Below are positions 45,059 to 61,813 of a DNA stretch of 64,000 nucleotides, one piece after another (position 1 is the first letter of the stretch; each line of letters opens with the position of its first letter). The stretch comes from Onthophagus taurus. Taxonomy: Eukaryota; Arthropoda; Insecta; Coleoptera; Scarabaeidae. The DNA lies in assembly GCF_036711975.1 (NCBI RefSeq), contig NC_091966.1, positions 35,533,501 to 35,597,500 of the forward strand, in the 5' to 3' direction. Made by a program: the position numbers and the translations under genes. The notes under the pieces were generated by a model that was not told where the DNA came from, made no database searches, and worked only from the letters and a program-made list of their open reading frames with translations.

Positions 45059-48000
45059 TCAACCATTCTCTTGTTTAACATTGTGTTTCTTTAAATGCGT
45101 GGACATTGAGGATCGTGTTATAAACTTTCTGTTGCATACTTCGCAAGAATAAGGTCGTTCTCCCGTGTGTAATCGTTTATGAATCATCATTGGTGAGAAT
45201 TGAGTAAATGTTTGCCCACAAATATCACATCTAAATAATAATCATCAATAAATCAAACAATAAACATTAACGATATCTAAATACATACGCATATGGTCTT
45301 TCACCAGTGTGAGATCTTCTATGACACCGTAACGCGTCTCTTCTTGCAAAAGCTTTTCCACAAATCTCGCACATATAAGATTTTTCACCTGTATGCATGG
45401 TTGAATGGATTCGAAGATCAACTCTTGTTAAAAATCCTTTACCACATACATTACATGGATAAGGTTTTTCGCCGGTATGAATTTTCATATGGGTTTGTAA
45501 ATAACTTTTTGAAACAAACATTTTATTACAAACGGTGCAAGAATATTTCCGGTTGTCTTCACCTGTATGCGTTTTTTGATGTGCTCTTAACAAACCTAAA
45601 CATAAAAATTTATTTATATTAATATATAGAGAGCGCCCGTAAATTACGTGATATAGGCGATAAAACCATTATAAATGGTTGATGGAAAAATTCCTGACGG
45701 ATTTAAATTTTTTGCATTGACTTGCTGGAGATTTTAAATTTTTTCCGCCATTTATAGCAACAATGTTGCAATGACGACGAAGACTTCGTCGAGGAAACAT
45801 TTACATTGAGCGGACAAATAAATAGACAAAATTATCAGTATTAGGTTACCCAAAATCCACATTAGACAAGAGAATCAATATGTGGAGCGGCCAGATTTCC
45901 CGAAGACGTTGATCGAACATTAAGCTGGAAAGAATTTCCAGGTCACAGAAGGTCACCAAAGAGGTTTTATACCTCAGCAAAGGGAATCTAAAGTCGCTTT
46001 TAGGTTTCCTGGCCGGCCATGCGCCCCTAACATACCACCTCTTCCATCTTGGACAAGCTGAGAATCAAACTTATCGATTTTGCAACGACGTGTGAATGAT
46101 GTGTGAATGTGTCGCCAGAGGCCGCCTAAGACACAAAATTTTCTTTTTTAGAGCAATACTAAAGTTCATAAAGGACCTACATTTGCCTTAAACTTTTGGA
46201 GGGATTAAGTTACAATCGATCTTATAGGTCGCGGTGACGAGAAGAGTTACCATACTATTATTCCTACTTTGAATGATTGCTGTCGAAGCTTTACATTTGA
46301 CATCTGGACAAATAGTTATGTAACCAGTTACATAAGCTTTACCATCCATTTTATCAATGACGTGTTCGATTAACATTATGTTCCGCACATTTGCAACATG
46401 CTTGAAAGTCATACTAGTGAAAATATTCTACACAAATACCTCTAATACTGAGGGATAGTGGCGCCAACACGAAGAAAGCCACAAAAGATTTTGGAATTGA
46501 AATTAGTTGTTATAAACGCCAACATATCTGTAGAAGAGATAAAGGAGTTGATTAATAAATGTGGTAAAATCGTAGGTCACTTTAGTCATTCACCATCATC
46601 ATGTAGTAAGATAAAATTGATACAAAAACAGTTTCAAATACCGTCCAAACTTTTAATACAAGATATTCCAACTAGATTGAATTCGTCTTTTTATATGCTT
46701 GAACTCTACTCAAACAAAAAAAGACCTATCACTATTTTTGCCGTTTCAGGGATATTTCCATATAACATTTATAATGATTTTATCAATATTATATGATTTT
46801 ATTTGAACAAAATCTAAAAAAAAAGTGCAATGATGTATGAGGCGGAAGTTTGGGGATGGAAGAGGCAGGATATTCTGGAGGACGTACAGAATCAGTACAG
46901 AAGGTGGGTTCTGGGCTGGCGAGGGAAACACGGGGTATATTGTGAGGGAGGAAGTGAAGGTGGATGAAATGAGGGTGGAGGCGGGCAGAGAAGCAGTTAA
47001 ATATGAAGGAATTATAGATAGAAGACCATTCTGTGGGAGTGTTGGAAGTTAGGGAGGGGAAGATTAGATATGGTAAAGGAGAGAGGAGGGAATATTACAA
47101 AAGGACGGGTTATTCGGAGGCAGAGGTAAATAACAGAAGAAGAGAAGGGATGGAGATGTGCGGAGAGGTACGCGACAGGGATTGGGACGTCCAGAGACAG
47201 GAGAGAAGGACGCAGATAAGAGAGGGAAGATACAATGAAATATATGGGGACATAATGACGGAGGGGCTTCCAAAATACTTGATGAAGGAAGGGACTGAGA
47301 GAAGGAAGAGGCGCTAGAATATATGTTGAGGATGTAGCGAGCTGAGAGAAAAGGAAAGGAACCAAAGGCAGATTCTGAAAGAGTGGGACGAGAGGTGGGA
47401 GGAAGAGGTATATATTGTAATGGAAAATATTGTAAACTTATAGTTGACAATAAAAACACTTAATATATAAAAAATAACCTTTTGTTATAAATCCTCTTCC
47501 GCATATATCACAAATATATGGTTTAACACCTAAATGTCTATTAGTATGATCCATTAAGGATTGTTTTGTTTTAAAATTTTGTCCGCAAGTTGTACATGGA
47601 TAAGGTTTAACATCTGAATGTACTCTTTGATGTACCATTAAATAACTTTTGCATTGAAACCCTTTACCACACGTCGAACAAGCATAATCATATTGACCTA
47701 ATAAATTGATTATTAGATTTCTTAACGTTTTCTTTTTTTTATGATATCACCTGTATGTTTAGCTTCATGTTGTGCCAACCCAATTTTTGACCTAAACGCT
47801 TTATCACAAGTTCCGCATTTAAAAGGTTTCTCACCCGTATGTTTTCTCATATGTTCCGCCAATTTATAATTACTCTTATAAGATTTCCCGCAAATATCAC
47901 AAACTTTAGGATAACCCCTTTTAGGTTTTGGTTTAGTTTTGTTTTCCGTTTCTTCAATTTTTTCATCACTTTCGTCTTCTTCAATTTCAGTTTCTGATTC

Positions 48001-50008
48001 GTTACCTTTTCGTGAATCTCTTTTTAAGCGATCTTTAATATTTTTCTATCAAAAATAATTGTATTAAAATAACAAAAAAGTTAAATTATAATGTTATTAC
48101 CTTAATAGTTTCGGTTGTATCTCCGTGTACTTCTTTTGAATGATTTTCTAAAGCTTCCTTATTAGAAAGAACAGCGCTGCAAACAATGCATTTTAAAAAA
48201 TGTTGTTCATAATGAGCTGTAAAATCGTCTTTTGTAAAATTTTTTTTACAAATATTACATATTTCAATTGTATCAACCACCGTTTTTTCATCGTCAATTG
48301 TGACGTCGTCCATGTATTCTTCGCAATCAACCCCAATAAATACATGATGTTGACCTTCGTCGATTAATAACCTACATTCGCTGTTACTATCTTCATGTTT
48401 AATGTATTCATTTGAATCGTTCATTGTTGGTGAATCAATTTCGTATTGTTTTTGAGTTAAAATACTTTCAGGTTTTTGTAAATTCGATTGTACATCGAGT
48501 ACTGTGTGTATATCGGTACTAAAATGAGTATCTTTTTCTTGTACAACTGCGTTACTTAACGTAATATCATTTAATGATGCATAAGCAGCTTGGGATGTGT
48601 ATAATTGATTATGTTGATGAATCAACTCTTCGCTATACCTAGAATTGTTAACGATCATTGTTTCTTGTACCTGTAAATTATGACCGTTCACCGTTTGACT
48701 TAATTCGTGATGATTGATTTCGATTGAGGATAAAGCATGACTGTTTATATCGATTATTTGGTGTTCAACAATTAAAGCGTCGCGGTGTTCGAGTTGATTC
48801 AATTCGAGTTCGCTAACTTCATGCATATTTTCGTTTAATAAATGGTGTTGTTGAACCATCATTAATTCTTCCGTTACCGCATTTAATTGTTTGTAAAGGT
48901 CAATTAATAAAGATTCGGTGCGTAACGATCGTTCTCGAAAATCAAAAAATAAATCTAATTTATAAGCGCATTGGTCGCATATCATTTTTGGAAGTTGGTC
49001 AGCTTCGTGTATCTGAAATTTGAAAAAATTTAACTTAGCGCCATCTATTGACCATAGAAAATAGCTTAGTAGAAATGTAAAAAAATTTCGTATAAAAATT
49101 GAACGCATGTGGCGCCATCTGTTGGGGATATTTTGAAATTATTCAGCTAAGAACCGAACCACTAGAATACAGGTTGGATTGGATATATATATAAAAGCTC
49201 CAATCACACAATAACTGCTTGGAGCCACTCAAATTAACGTTTAGACTGGTTGGGAATTCCTCAGATGCAATTACGCCTGTCAAATAATGCCGCCACGTTT
49301 GAATTTCCCTGCATCATAATATATGACATGTGAGATTGCATCTGATGAGCTTCCAGCCAGTTACATATAACGTTAGCTGAAACAAAGCTATAATGACAAT
49401 TATAATCTAATTATTTAATCAAACCATTATTACTTTATTATACTCTTACCGAAAAATCACTTTAAAGTGACGTTTACATTTGTCATTCTGAACAAACTTC
49501 AACTTTTAAAATTCTTAGCGGCAAATTTAAAAATATGTATAACACAAATTGGGATTTATACGTTTTAAATTAAAAAAAATGATACTTGTAATAATTGTTA
49601 TTACTGTCTCTCATCATTCCCACTATTAATAACAAAATTGTTAGTTTAATTAAATTATTTCAGTATAGACGCTAATGCCCTCTCGTGGTGGGATTGCGAC
49701 ATATAATCATCCAAGTTCTAAGATATCTGGGACTGTCTATTGACTGAAATTTAGTGCCCTCTATGAGTGGATATCCAAAGTTTTTGGGTAAAATTCATCA
49801 TGGCTACCGTCGATAATCCAAATTATATGATTGAAAAAAGGGGAAAATTTCTTGTTATTTTACTTACATGAACGGGTAAACATTCGCCGATTTTCTTATC
49901 TAATTGTCGGGAGGTGCCGTCGTTGGTGAAAATGTTCACCGCTAATATTTCATTGATTTTCTCACCGCACAACCTACACAACTCGTTGTACCTTGTCGTG
50001 TCCGCCAT
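45059..50008 (-). CDS. ZAD and twelve-finger C2H2 DNA-binding protein
   Basis: Six coding exons on the minus strand: 50008-49868, 49012-48101, 48045-47751, 47697-47479, 45595-45289 and 45230-45059. All have GT-AG junctions and join in frame to 681 residues. The N-terminal ZAD dimerisation domain has its four zinc ligands at Cys11, Cys14, Cys59 and Cys62. A long acidic, His/Gln-rich linker follows, with two weaker fingers at its end. Then come ten regular C2H2 fingers, mostly joined by TGEKP-type linkers. The 1.9 kb intron at 45596-47478 cuts a finger between CDICGRGFITKG and LLRAHQKTH, and the joined finger has perfect CX2CX12HX3H spacing. ZAD proteins are insect nuclear transcription or chromatin factors. 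I cannot name the orthologue. It is head-to-head with IFT88. Confidence 0.92.
45890..46140 (+). mobile_element. LINE C-terminal scrap in the zinc-finger gene intron
   Basis: One frame reads LLGFLAGHAPLTYHLFHLGQ, then AENQTYRFCND. This is the end of RNase H and the start of the Cys-rich tail in I/R1/Jockey-type LINEs (FLTGH..LNYHL...G....CRFC). It lies antisense to the host gene and is broken by stops, with no visible ends. Confidence 0.6.
46225..46790 (+). mobile_element. hAT transposase scrap
   Basis: Frames read FTFDIWTNSYVTSYISFTIH, then ESHTSENI, then GKIVGHFSHSPSSCSKIK and LIQDIPTRLNSSFYML. These are the hAT catalytic-core landmarks: DIWT, HTxENI, and the VGHF.HS...L...Q and DV.TRWNS.F.M pattern of ZBED4/6-like transposases. 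Here TRWNS has become TRLNS. There is at least one internal stop. It is antisense to the host gene. Confidence 0.7.
46830..47450 (+). mobile_element. LINE ORF2 C-terminal scrap, purine-rich
   Basis: Frames read MMYEAEVWGWKRQDILEDVQ, then YRRWVLGW, then GYIVREEVKVDEMRVEAGRE. This is the C-terminal region of an insect LINE family (YGAE.WGW..E..E..Q..Y.RW.LG....TPGYIV.EE). A frameshift lies between the pieces. The GA-rich strand gives long proline/serine frames on the other strand that are not genes. Confidence 0.65.
49038..49770. promoter_or_regulatory. Four CTCF-like motifs in and beside the first intron
   Basis: GCGCCATCT at 49038-49046 and 49112-49120 are both exact complements of AGATGGCGC, which fits the fly CTCF core AGRKGGCGC as I remember it. 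The second continues GTTGG as in the long CTCF motif. TGCCCTCTCGTGG at 49676 and TGCCCTCTATGAGTGG at 49755 are weaker versions in the same orientation. All lie within 1 kb of the shared promoter. Binding is inferred from sequence only. Confidence 0.4.
49235..49375. mobile_element. Short imperfect-hairpin MITE in intron 1 of the zinc-finger gene
   Basis: The arms TAACGTTTAGACTGGTTGGG then CCTCAGATGCAAT (left) and the complement of ATTGCATCTGATGAGCTTCC then AGCCAGTTACATATAACGTTA (right) pair over about 40 bp with mismatches. No target duplication is clear and it is non-coding. Confidence 0.5.
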
Positions 50009-50451
50009 TGTCGCCGACTACTATCGAACCTGAGAAAATCGGTTGACAAACTACACGTTTTTCACCCTTTACGAATCATTTAAATCGTTCTGAAAGTAAT
50101 CCGAACACTTTAACCACACGAACCGTCTCATTTCAGACTAAATATGCACAAAATTAATTAAAACCATCTTCGTTATGTGCCGGTAATGTTTACAGGACGG
50201 CCATTCCATGACCACTGACAACTTTACGATTGCGCAAGATTTGTGCGCATGTTTTCAAAACATTATTTTCAATTTAAAATAAAATTTCGATTTTATTTAA
50301 ATAAACTAAAAGTTAAAATTAATATGTTAATAAATAAATAGCTTTTGTACACAACATTTTTAAATAATCAAGAATTTTCCCGATTTATGTATACTTTATG
50401 GGTCAATACAAACATAGCAACCACTAAATAACCTTAAAAAATCATCTAAAA
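50009..50451. promoter_or_regulatory. Shared divergent promoter of the zinc-finger gene and IFT88
   Basis: 443 bp separate the two start codons, so both 5'UTRs and promoters must lie here. No TATA box is obvious. A half RFX site, AGCAAC, is at 50416-50421 on the IFT88 side, but I see no full X-box, the usual signature of cilia genes. Confidence 0.6.
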
Positions 50452-53400
50452 ATGAGCAAAATTCCTTTAAATTTCACGGAAGAAGACGAAGATCTTAAAG
50501 CACTCTTTAGTAAACCAGCCCCTGTATATGAAGATGACGCCATACCAAGGAGTGCTTTGGCAAGTCGGAGACTTAATTCTTCAATGCGATTGGGACTCTC
50601 AACTGGGGTACTTTTACCTTAATTAAAGCGTTTGCAATCAATATATGTGTTTATAAACTTTTAGTATCAACGTCAAGGTACCGCAATTTTACCAGTTAAA
50701 CCTGGAACAGCCGGGTTTAGGCCCATGACATCCGATAATGTTAATAGACCAATGACTGCTGTGCGAGGTGCTGGATACACATCACAAAAACCTATATTTG
50801 ATCCACTAAATCAAGAGGCGTTAATAACTTCACCTACGGAATTACAAAAAGATGATAGCCCAGAAGGAAAAGTGCGCATTCAAGAAGAAAAAATAATGCA
50901 ACTTGTTGAAGAATCCTGCGTTGCTAGCGGCGAAGGAAATTTTCAATTAGGATTATCGAAAGCTAAGGAAGCTTCTAATAAAGAAAGAAATTTGATTAGA
51001 ATACAAGAACAAGCCGGATTAAGTGATCATCACAATATGGATCTCACATACTCAGTTTTATTCACTTTAGCAAATCAATACACAAATAATGAATTATATA
51101 GTGAAGCTTTAAGCACTTATCAAATGATCACAAAGAATAGAATGTTTACAAATGCTTATCGATTAAAAGTTAATATGGGTAACATTTATCATAAACAAGG
51201 ACAACATCACAAAGCTATTAAAATGTATCGAATGGCGTTAGATCAAGTTCCATCAACCCAAAAAAAATTAAGGTAGTGTTTCAAATTTTAATTACACTTA
51301 ATGATTAATTTTGTTTTAGAATAAAAATTATGCATAATATAAGCATGGTTTTCGTTGAAATGAATCAATTTGAAGAAGCTGTAACTGGTTTGGAGTACAT
51401 TATGAATGAAGAACCCAATCATAAAGCTGGATTACATCTTGTTTTATGTTGTCGAGCGTTGGAGGATAAAGAAAGGATGAAAATGGCTTTTTCTCTTTTA
51501 TTAGCGATACCATTAGATGTTGAAGATGAAGAAAAATATAACTTAGAGCAGGTTAATAAAATAAAAATGAATTACAAACCTCGATATAATGGATTAATAT
51601 GGGAAGGGAGTGTCCATTATATGAAAAATTTTTAATTTGCACTTTAAACTGTTTGAATGAATAAGTTTAATTGCACACAAATTCGAACTGCTATCCACAC
51701 CGTTGTGTTCTGTATTAGTTAATTCTACTTTTAGTTCAATAAGAATATACAACAATCTAGCGCTGAAGAACAACTAAAATTAGAGCTAACACTAGCACTA
51801 GAAACATTCGAGTTTAGCTGTATGTCTCTTAAGAGGGCTTCAAAAGAAAACTGACCTATCATAACATTGCTTCATGGTACAATTAGAGGTTCAAAAGAAA
51901 ACTGGCCTATCCTAACATTCCTTCATGGTATAATTTTGGTTTCAAAAGAAATCTGACCCATCTTAGGATTATAGTTGACATTACAAAAGAATACTAACCC
52001 TACCCAACGTTCTTTCTTGGGTTGATTGACATTTGTAAACAAAACTGCTAACATTCTTGCTTAACATTCTTTACTTCAATTAATTTCTTATTAATTTTTG
52101 GTAATTGATATAATGCAAACTAATTAACCAATATTTGTTTTTGAGATATCTTTTCCAAGAGTTGTATAGATATAGTTTTGAGAAAATTGCGTTTAAAGCT
52201 TCGAATTGTAAAAATTGAAAAGTGGAGAGCAAATTTTCTTTTCAACATGTCCAATACAGTTGTATTCTATCTATGAGCGCTAACATTTATATTAAAATAT
52301 ACCCGTTCTAACGAGGTCCATTATATCGTGGTTTTACTGTATTATTGTAATCTACATTATTTATTAATTTATTACAGGATAATGCTGAAGATGTAATGAT
52401 AGCATCAGCAATACAAAATGATCCTCTACACATTTATGAAAAAGATAGACGAACAGAAGCCGAAACAAGTATTTTAACAGCAGCTAAATTAATAGCTCCT
52501 TTAATAGAATCATCATTTGGTGTTGGATATGATTGGTGCGTTGAAGTAGTTAAAAATTCCGAATACGCTAAACTTGCTGGGGATTTAGAAATAAACAAAG
52601 CTGTGGTTTATTTAAAACAAGGACAATTAAACGATGCCATTGAAACATTGAAAGTTTTGGATAAAGAGCAAGCGATTGCAACAAGTGCTGCTATTAATCT
52701 TAGTTTTATTTATTATTTAGTAATAATACTTTATTGCCATTTAAAAAATAATACTTTAAATGATTTTTTTAGCAAGGTGATTATGAAAATGCTGAAAAAT
52801 ATGGTAACATTGTAAAACAAGGAGATGGTTATAACGCTGGAGGTTTTGTTAATTTAGGAGCTTGCGCTTTGACTAAAGGAAAACTTGAGGACGCTAAAAA
52901 TTATTTTTTAAATGCCTTAGAATGTGACCCTTCAAACGTAGAAGGACTTTATAACCTCGGGCTTTGTTTAAAACATCAAGGATATTACGAAGCTTCTTTA
53001 GAGTGTTTCCAAAAATTTACAGGTTCTTTATCACTTCTACCTGAAGTTGTTTATCAAATAGCATGCCTTTTTGAAAGACTTGGTGATACTGAAGCTGCTT
53101 CTGAAGCTTATCAACAATTATTAGGATTAATACCGGCTGATGCGGGCGCTATACAAAAATTAGGCGAATTATTTGATGGGGAAGGTGATAAACAACAAGC
53201 TCATCATTACCATTATGATGTAAATCAAACAAAAAATGATATAAAAAAATTAGTAAAGAAAGTATTTTTTATAGGCGTTTAGATATTATCCCGGAAATTT
53301 ATCAGTAATCGATTGGTTAGGTTCTTATTACATAGAAATGCAAGTCGTTGAAAAAGCTTTGGTTTATTTTGAAAAAGCGGCTCAAATGCAACCGGGAAAT

Positions 53401-54055
53401 CCTAAATGGCATATGATGGTTGCTGGGTGTCATCGGAGAAGTGGCAATCTCCATAAAGCTTTAATACTTTATCAGGAAATTCATAAAATGTTCCCTGAAA
53501 ATTCAGAGTGTTTAAGGTTTTTGGTTAGGCTTTGTAGTGATTTGGGGATGAGAGAAGCTCAAGATTATGCGCTTGAATTAAAGAAGTTAGAGAAAGTTAA
53601 AGAAGTTAGAGAAAGAGTTTCTAGTAGTCGACCAGGTACTAAAGATCATCAACTCTATGACAAATTTTAACCTACAAATTTGTTCAAAACGAAACCTTAT
53701 ATATTAAATTAATTTAGGTTCTATAAGAAGCGGAAGTAGCCTATCTTCGCGTGGAGGATCAGGTTTTAGTACTGTTCATGAAAATGTTCGATTAGAATCA
53801 AGCGCTAAAAGAACAGGACGTTTAGTGCAACTTCATGATAGTGCCGGAAGTGGAGATTCTGGTTTTGGACAACCAATAATAGGTAAATTTAATCAATCAA
53901 TTTATTATTATTAAAAAATAATTAAATTTGTAGATGCTCATTATAGCGATCCATTAGGACCTTTACCACAAAGACCAAGAACTGGATTTGAAAAACCAGC
54001 CGAATATGATGATTTTGGTGATGAGCAATTAGGCGATGATTTATTACCGGAATAA
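50452..54055 (+). CDS. IFT88: Intraflagellar transport protein 88 (IFT88/Polaris; fly nompB)
   Basis: IFT-B core subunit needed to build cilia, which in insects means sensory neurons and sometimes sperm. Eight coding exons: 50452-50607, 50665-51272, 51320-51551, 52378-52719, 52773-53219, 53275-53635, 53718-53882 and 53934-54055. All junctions are GT-AG and give 810 residues, close to the 820-830 of vertebrates. The N-terminus has RPMTAVRGAGYTS. TPR repeats run through the middle, with landmarks LANQYTNNELYSEAL, AAKLIAPLIESSFGVGYDWC, DLEINKAVVYL, ALYNLGLCLK-like GLYNLGLCLKHQG and MVAGCHRRSGN. The C-terminus DDFGDEQLGDDLLPE is nearly that of mammals. The third intron (51552-52377) carries a pogo-type MITE. 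It starts 443 bp from the divergent zinc-finger gene. Confidence 0.96.
51632..52339. mobile_element. Pogo/Tigger-type MITE in an IFT88 intron
   Basis: The right end CATTATATCGTGGTTTTACTG followed by TA is the pogo/Tigger terminal repeat. The inside (TTTGCACTTTAAACTGTTTG, then CTAGAAACATTCGAGTTTAG) matches the Sestrin intron element at 15635-17128, including one copy of the hairpin core. The left terminal repeat is missing. So the family has single-hairpin members, and the nine-hairpin array is an expansion. It includes an unrelated TCAAAAGAAAACTGACCTAT-type triple repeat at 51840-51970. Confidence 0.7.
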
Positions 54056-54517
54056 AATTAAGAAAAAAAGGTGAAATAATACGTTTTTGGAATTTACCTT
54101 TATAATTACGTATAAATAAATAAAAATATAGATTATTATTATTAGCAAATACAAATAAGATATTGTTTTTAAAAGAATAGTCTCAAATTGGTTTTTCTTT
54201 ACGAATTCTTTCAAATAATAATACACTTTAAAAATCACAGTTTTAAATTGCAAACAACCAATTAATTAGCTAATTAAGAATAACATTTATATTGAAAAAA
54301 AAATTACTTAAAAATCCAGTTTGGATTAAAAATGGCAAAAAAAATGAAAAGAAAAACTATCCATTTATCATTAATAGCTGTCCTAAAAATACCTTTTTAA
54401 GTCACTTTGTCTCTTATATTACCATTCATTCATATGCACACTGGTCAATAATAATACTGATATTTTAAGTGTGCAATAAATAATTCAATTGGTTTAATTT
54501 TTATTTTCCATACCATA
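54056..54517. other. Tail-to-tail spacer between IFT88 and HIF1AN
   Basis: AT-rich 462 bp holding the 3'UTRs of both genes. AATAAA occurs on the + strand near 54116 and on the minus strand near 54500. The transcripts may overlap. Nothing else is seen. Confidence 0.6.
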
Positions 54518-59200
<4,683 letters not shown>

Positions 59201-59629
59201 TTCATTTAAGCAGTATAAGATATGTTCTACCTTTGCAAGTGTTATTTAATAAACTATCTAATCTTATTACAATATTGCTCTATTTACTTAGTATTTCTTA
59301 ATCGTAGTTACCTGTGGCGCAAGGAACTATTCTGGGAATATTTTAATTTATTATGTCAACACAGGTACTCATTTACACACTCAATAAAAATCATAAATAA
59401 AATAATTTAAATAACTATCATATATATAAAACAACATTATTATTTTTCTTATTTATTTCATCAAGAAAAATATAAATAAATAATAATAAAGAAAGATTTA
59501 GAAATAATATTCCACGTAAATAGTTATTTTAATTTTTTAAGGTTGCACGTTTGTTAACATGTAAAGATGGCTGTGTGAATCTGACAGTTCATAAAGAAAT
59601 TTTTTGGCAGTTTTATTAAAGAAATTGAA
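59201..59629. promoter_or_regulatory. Shared divergent promoter of HIF1AN and MIC19
   Basis: 429 bp between start codons, mostly AT-rich, with runs of T and A and no clear TATA-Inr pair. Both 5'UTRs fall here. Shared regulation is inferred from the spacing only. Confidence 0.55.
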
Positions 59630-60411
59630 ATGGGTGCTCAACAAGGGAAAACGAGGAAGTTGACCCTTGAAAACGACGACCCTACCAGTGTTATTAAAGT
59701 ATCCGATGATGTAGTTCAACGGCTTCGATGTGCCGAAGGTGAGCTAACCTCAATTTTTTAAATTGCAAATTTTGAATGAAATTATAAACCATACAAGATA
59801 TCACTTTAAGAGTGGTAAAATCTAGCCCAATTTTCGTTTTATTTACAAAAACAATTTATAAAACGAATTTGGGATGTGCATTTATATTTTTGTTGATTAC
59901 ATAATCAATATTTATGTTACTTTTAGCTAAACGGCGCGGTTCAAGTGGACAAGCGCCCCCACAACAATTACACAGTCATCAGATAATTTCAAACAATCCT
60001 CCTCCTCCATTCTATCATTATGAGCCAACATTTACATCCTTACAAATTCGGCAAGAAGCAGCTGAGAAACTTAGAAAAAATGACGAATATTGGACAAGGA
60101 GAATACATGATTTAGAAAAAAATAATGAAAAGATGAGAATTCTCATGGAAGAGGAATACAAAAAAGCTGTAAGATGTAAATGTAAATCGGTTTAATTAGA
60201 AATGACATTTTTGATATTTTAGATGGATGAAATGAATTCAAAAACCAGTAAATCACCGTTTAGCGAAATGCCTTGTATTATGAATAGAAAGAAAGTGATG
60301 GAATGTTATCAGCAATATCCTAATGAGCCAATGCGTTGTGCCAAAGAGGTACAGGCATTTGCTGCTTGTGTAGATATGAAAAGTATCAAAGTTGTTGAAA
60401 ATAAACGTTAG
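59630..60411 (+). CDS. Chchd3: MICOS complex subunit MIC19 (CHCHD3/CHCHD6-like)
   Basis: Peripheral inner-membrane MICOS subunit that supports cristae junctions. Exons 59630-59738, 59927-60168 and 60223-60411 give 179 residues. The N-terminus MGAQQGKT has Gly2 for myristoylation, as in vertebrate MIC19. A charged coiled-coil segment follows (RQEAAEKLRKNDEYW, HDLEKNNEKMR). The C-terminal CHCH domain has a twin CX9C motif: Cys135-X9-Cys145 and Cys156-X9-Cys166, which form disulfides after Mia40 import. The insect protein is shorter than the human one (227) because the central coiled-coil is shorter. It is divergent from HIF1AN. Confidence 0.93.
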
Positions 60412-61810
60412 AAAATGTCTTTTGTGCAGTCATGGTACACGGTTTGTTAAGTACCTAGTCGATAACTGTAAATATATCATTATTTCCTTATTAGTTATGC
60501 TTTTTTTTATAATTAATAAATTTATAAAGTTCTTATTGCATTTTGAACGATTTATTAATGATAATTATTTTAAGCAACTTCATAGAAAGGAAATTATTAT
60601 AAGAATGATTTTATTTTGCAAATTAATGGCCTGTATAACATATTTATTTCATTTTTATTAATTTACTTTGATTCTGAGAACTAACAGTTTTGTATCAAAT
60701 GCAAAAGTCAACCAAAATTTCGTTAAGTTTATTTTATTTAGCAATTGGTCGCCCATCAGGTAAGAAAGTTTTATTATTTATAACAAAGTTGAATGTTTTG
60801 TTAATTCCTGTAGATAGGAATTTCGCTTTAAGGATATTATGTTAATGTGATTATGTCAAACAAAACTTGCATGAGAAGCAGTATTAAATGTATTCCTAGA
60901 TATAATCGATATTTAACAAGATTTAGAACAACTTAGTGTAACCCAAAGAGTGATGGAACAGCAATGCTGGCAGCTACTCAAAGACCAACAATGCTTTGTT
61001 TTATAGACAACGAATCATTTAGTTTTACAATATAAAGCATTAAACACAAAATGCAGAAACTGCTTCATTTGGAGTGAAGTAGAAGGAAAACAGCAGTATC
61101 TTATCCAATATTTTAAATCTCATGAAGGATCTAAATGAATTGTCATTACAATGTGCTTGGCTGCTGTGCTATTATTAACAAAGTAACATGGACCAGTACT
61201 AAGAATATGCTATTATTGAAGATAACAAAACCTCTGTATAAGTATTTAATTCCTATTCCAACAGAAAAAATACAGTAATTCTATCCCATCAGAGAGACAA
61301 ACAAAAAAATGGATACATTTTTAGAAAGCGACATAGATCATGATAACAAATAAAGTGTTAACATTAGAAATATTATAAGATTGTTGCAAATAAAAGCTTT
61401 TGTGTCATCTTTGTTTTATTCTGAAGCATAAATGTGGATAATTTCTTTTAAATCTATTTCCAAGTTAGTGTAACAAGTAGATATCTCTGTTTTTTACGAG
61501 ATTATTAATAGCCATGTCTAATTTATCTTACAAACGAAGCAGATTTAAAAGGTGCTACTTAAAAACTTGAAATAGAATCTTTAGATTCATTAACATCTAC
61601 TTTTTATAAATCGTAATTTTCTCGGCACAGCCAATTTTAAAAATATATCGCTTTTGGTGTTAATCCTGCCATTTTTCTCATCACAAAGGTGGTTTTGATA
61701 ATTTTGTCCATGGATAAGATAATTGTGCATAAATTTGGATCGAAGTTATAATAACTGATCGTTTTAATAAAAATTAAGCCATAAAGGGTCTTGTAACTGG
61801 ATCAGCACAA
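60412..61810. other. MIC19 3' flank and unrecognised sequence
   Basis: It begins with the MIC19 3'UTR (AATAAA near 60513). At about 60900-61130 a frame reads SVTQRVMEQQCWQLLKDQQC, then NCFIWSEVEGKQQYLIQYFK, which could be the remains of a coding sequence but matches nothing I know. The final part may include the decayed endonuclease start of the LINE that follows. Confidence 0.4.
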
Positions 61811-61813
61811 TAG

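Noticed and set aside
47012-47459. Two long minus-strand open frames rich in Pro, Ser and Leu
   Set aside because: They are the complement of a GA-rich LINE C-terminal scrap that reads sensibly on the plus strand; the composition explains the open frames.
50411-50425. X-box (RFX site) for IFT88
   Set aside because: Only the half-site AGCAAC is present. The other half does not fit the RYYNYY pattern at any allowed spacing.
60742-60759. Possible 18-nt micro-exon flanked by TTTATTTAG and GTAAGAAAG
   Set aside because: Splice-like signals are common in AT-rich DNA. There is no gene to attach it to, because MIC19 ends at 60411.
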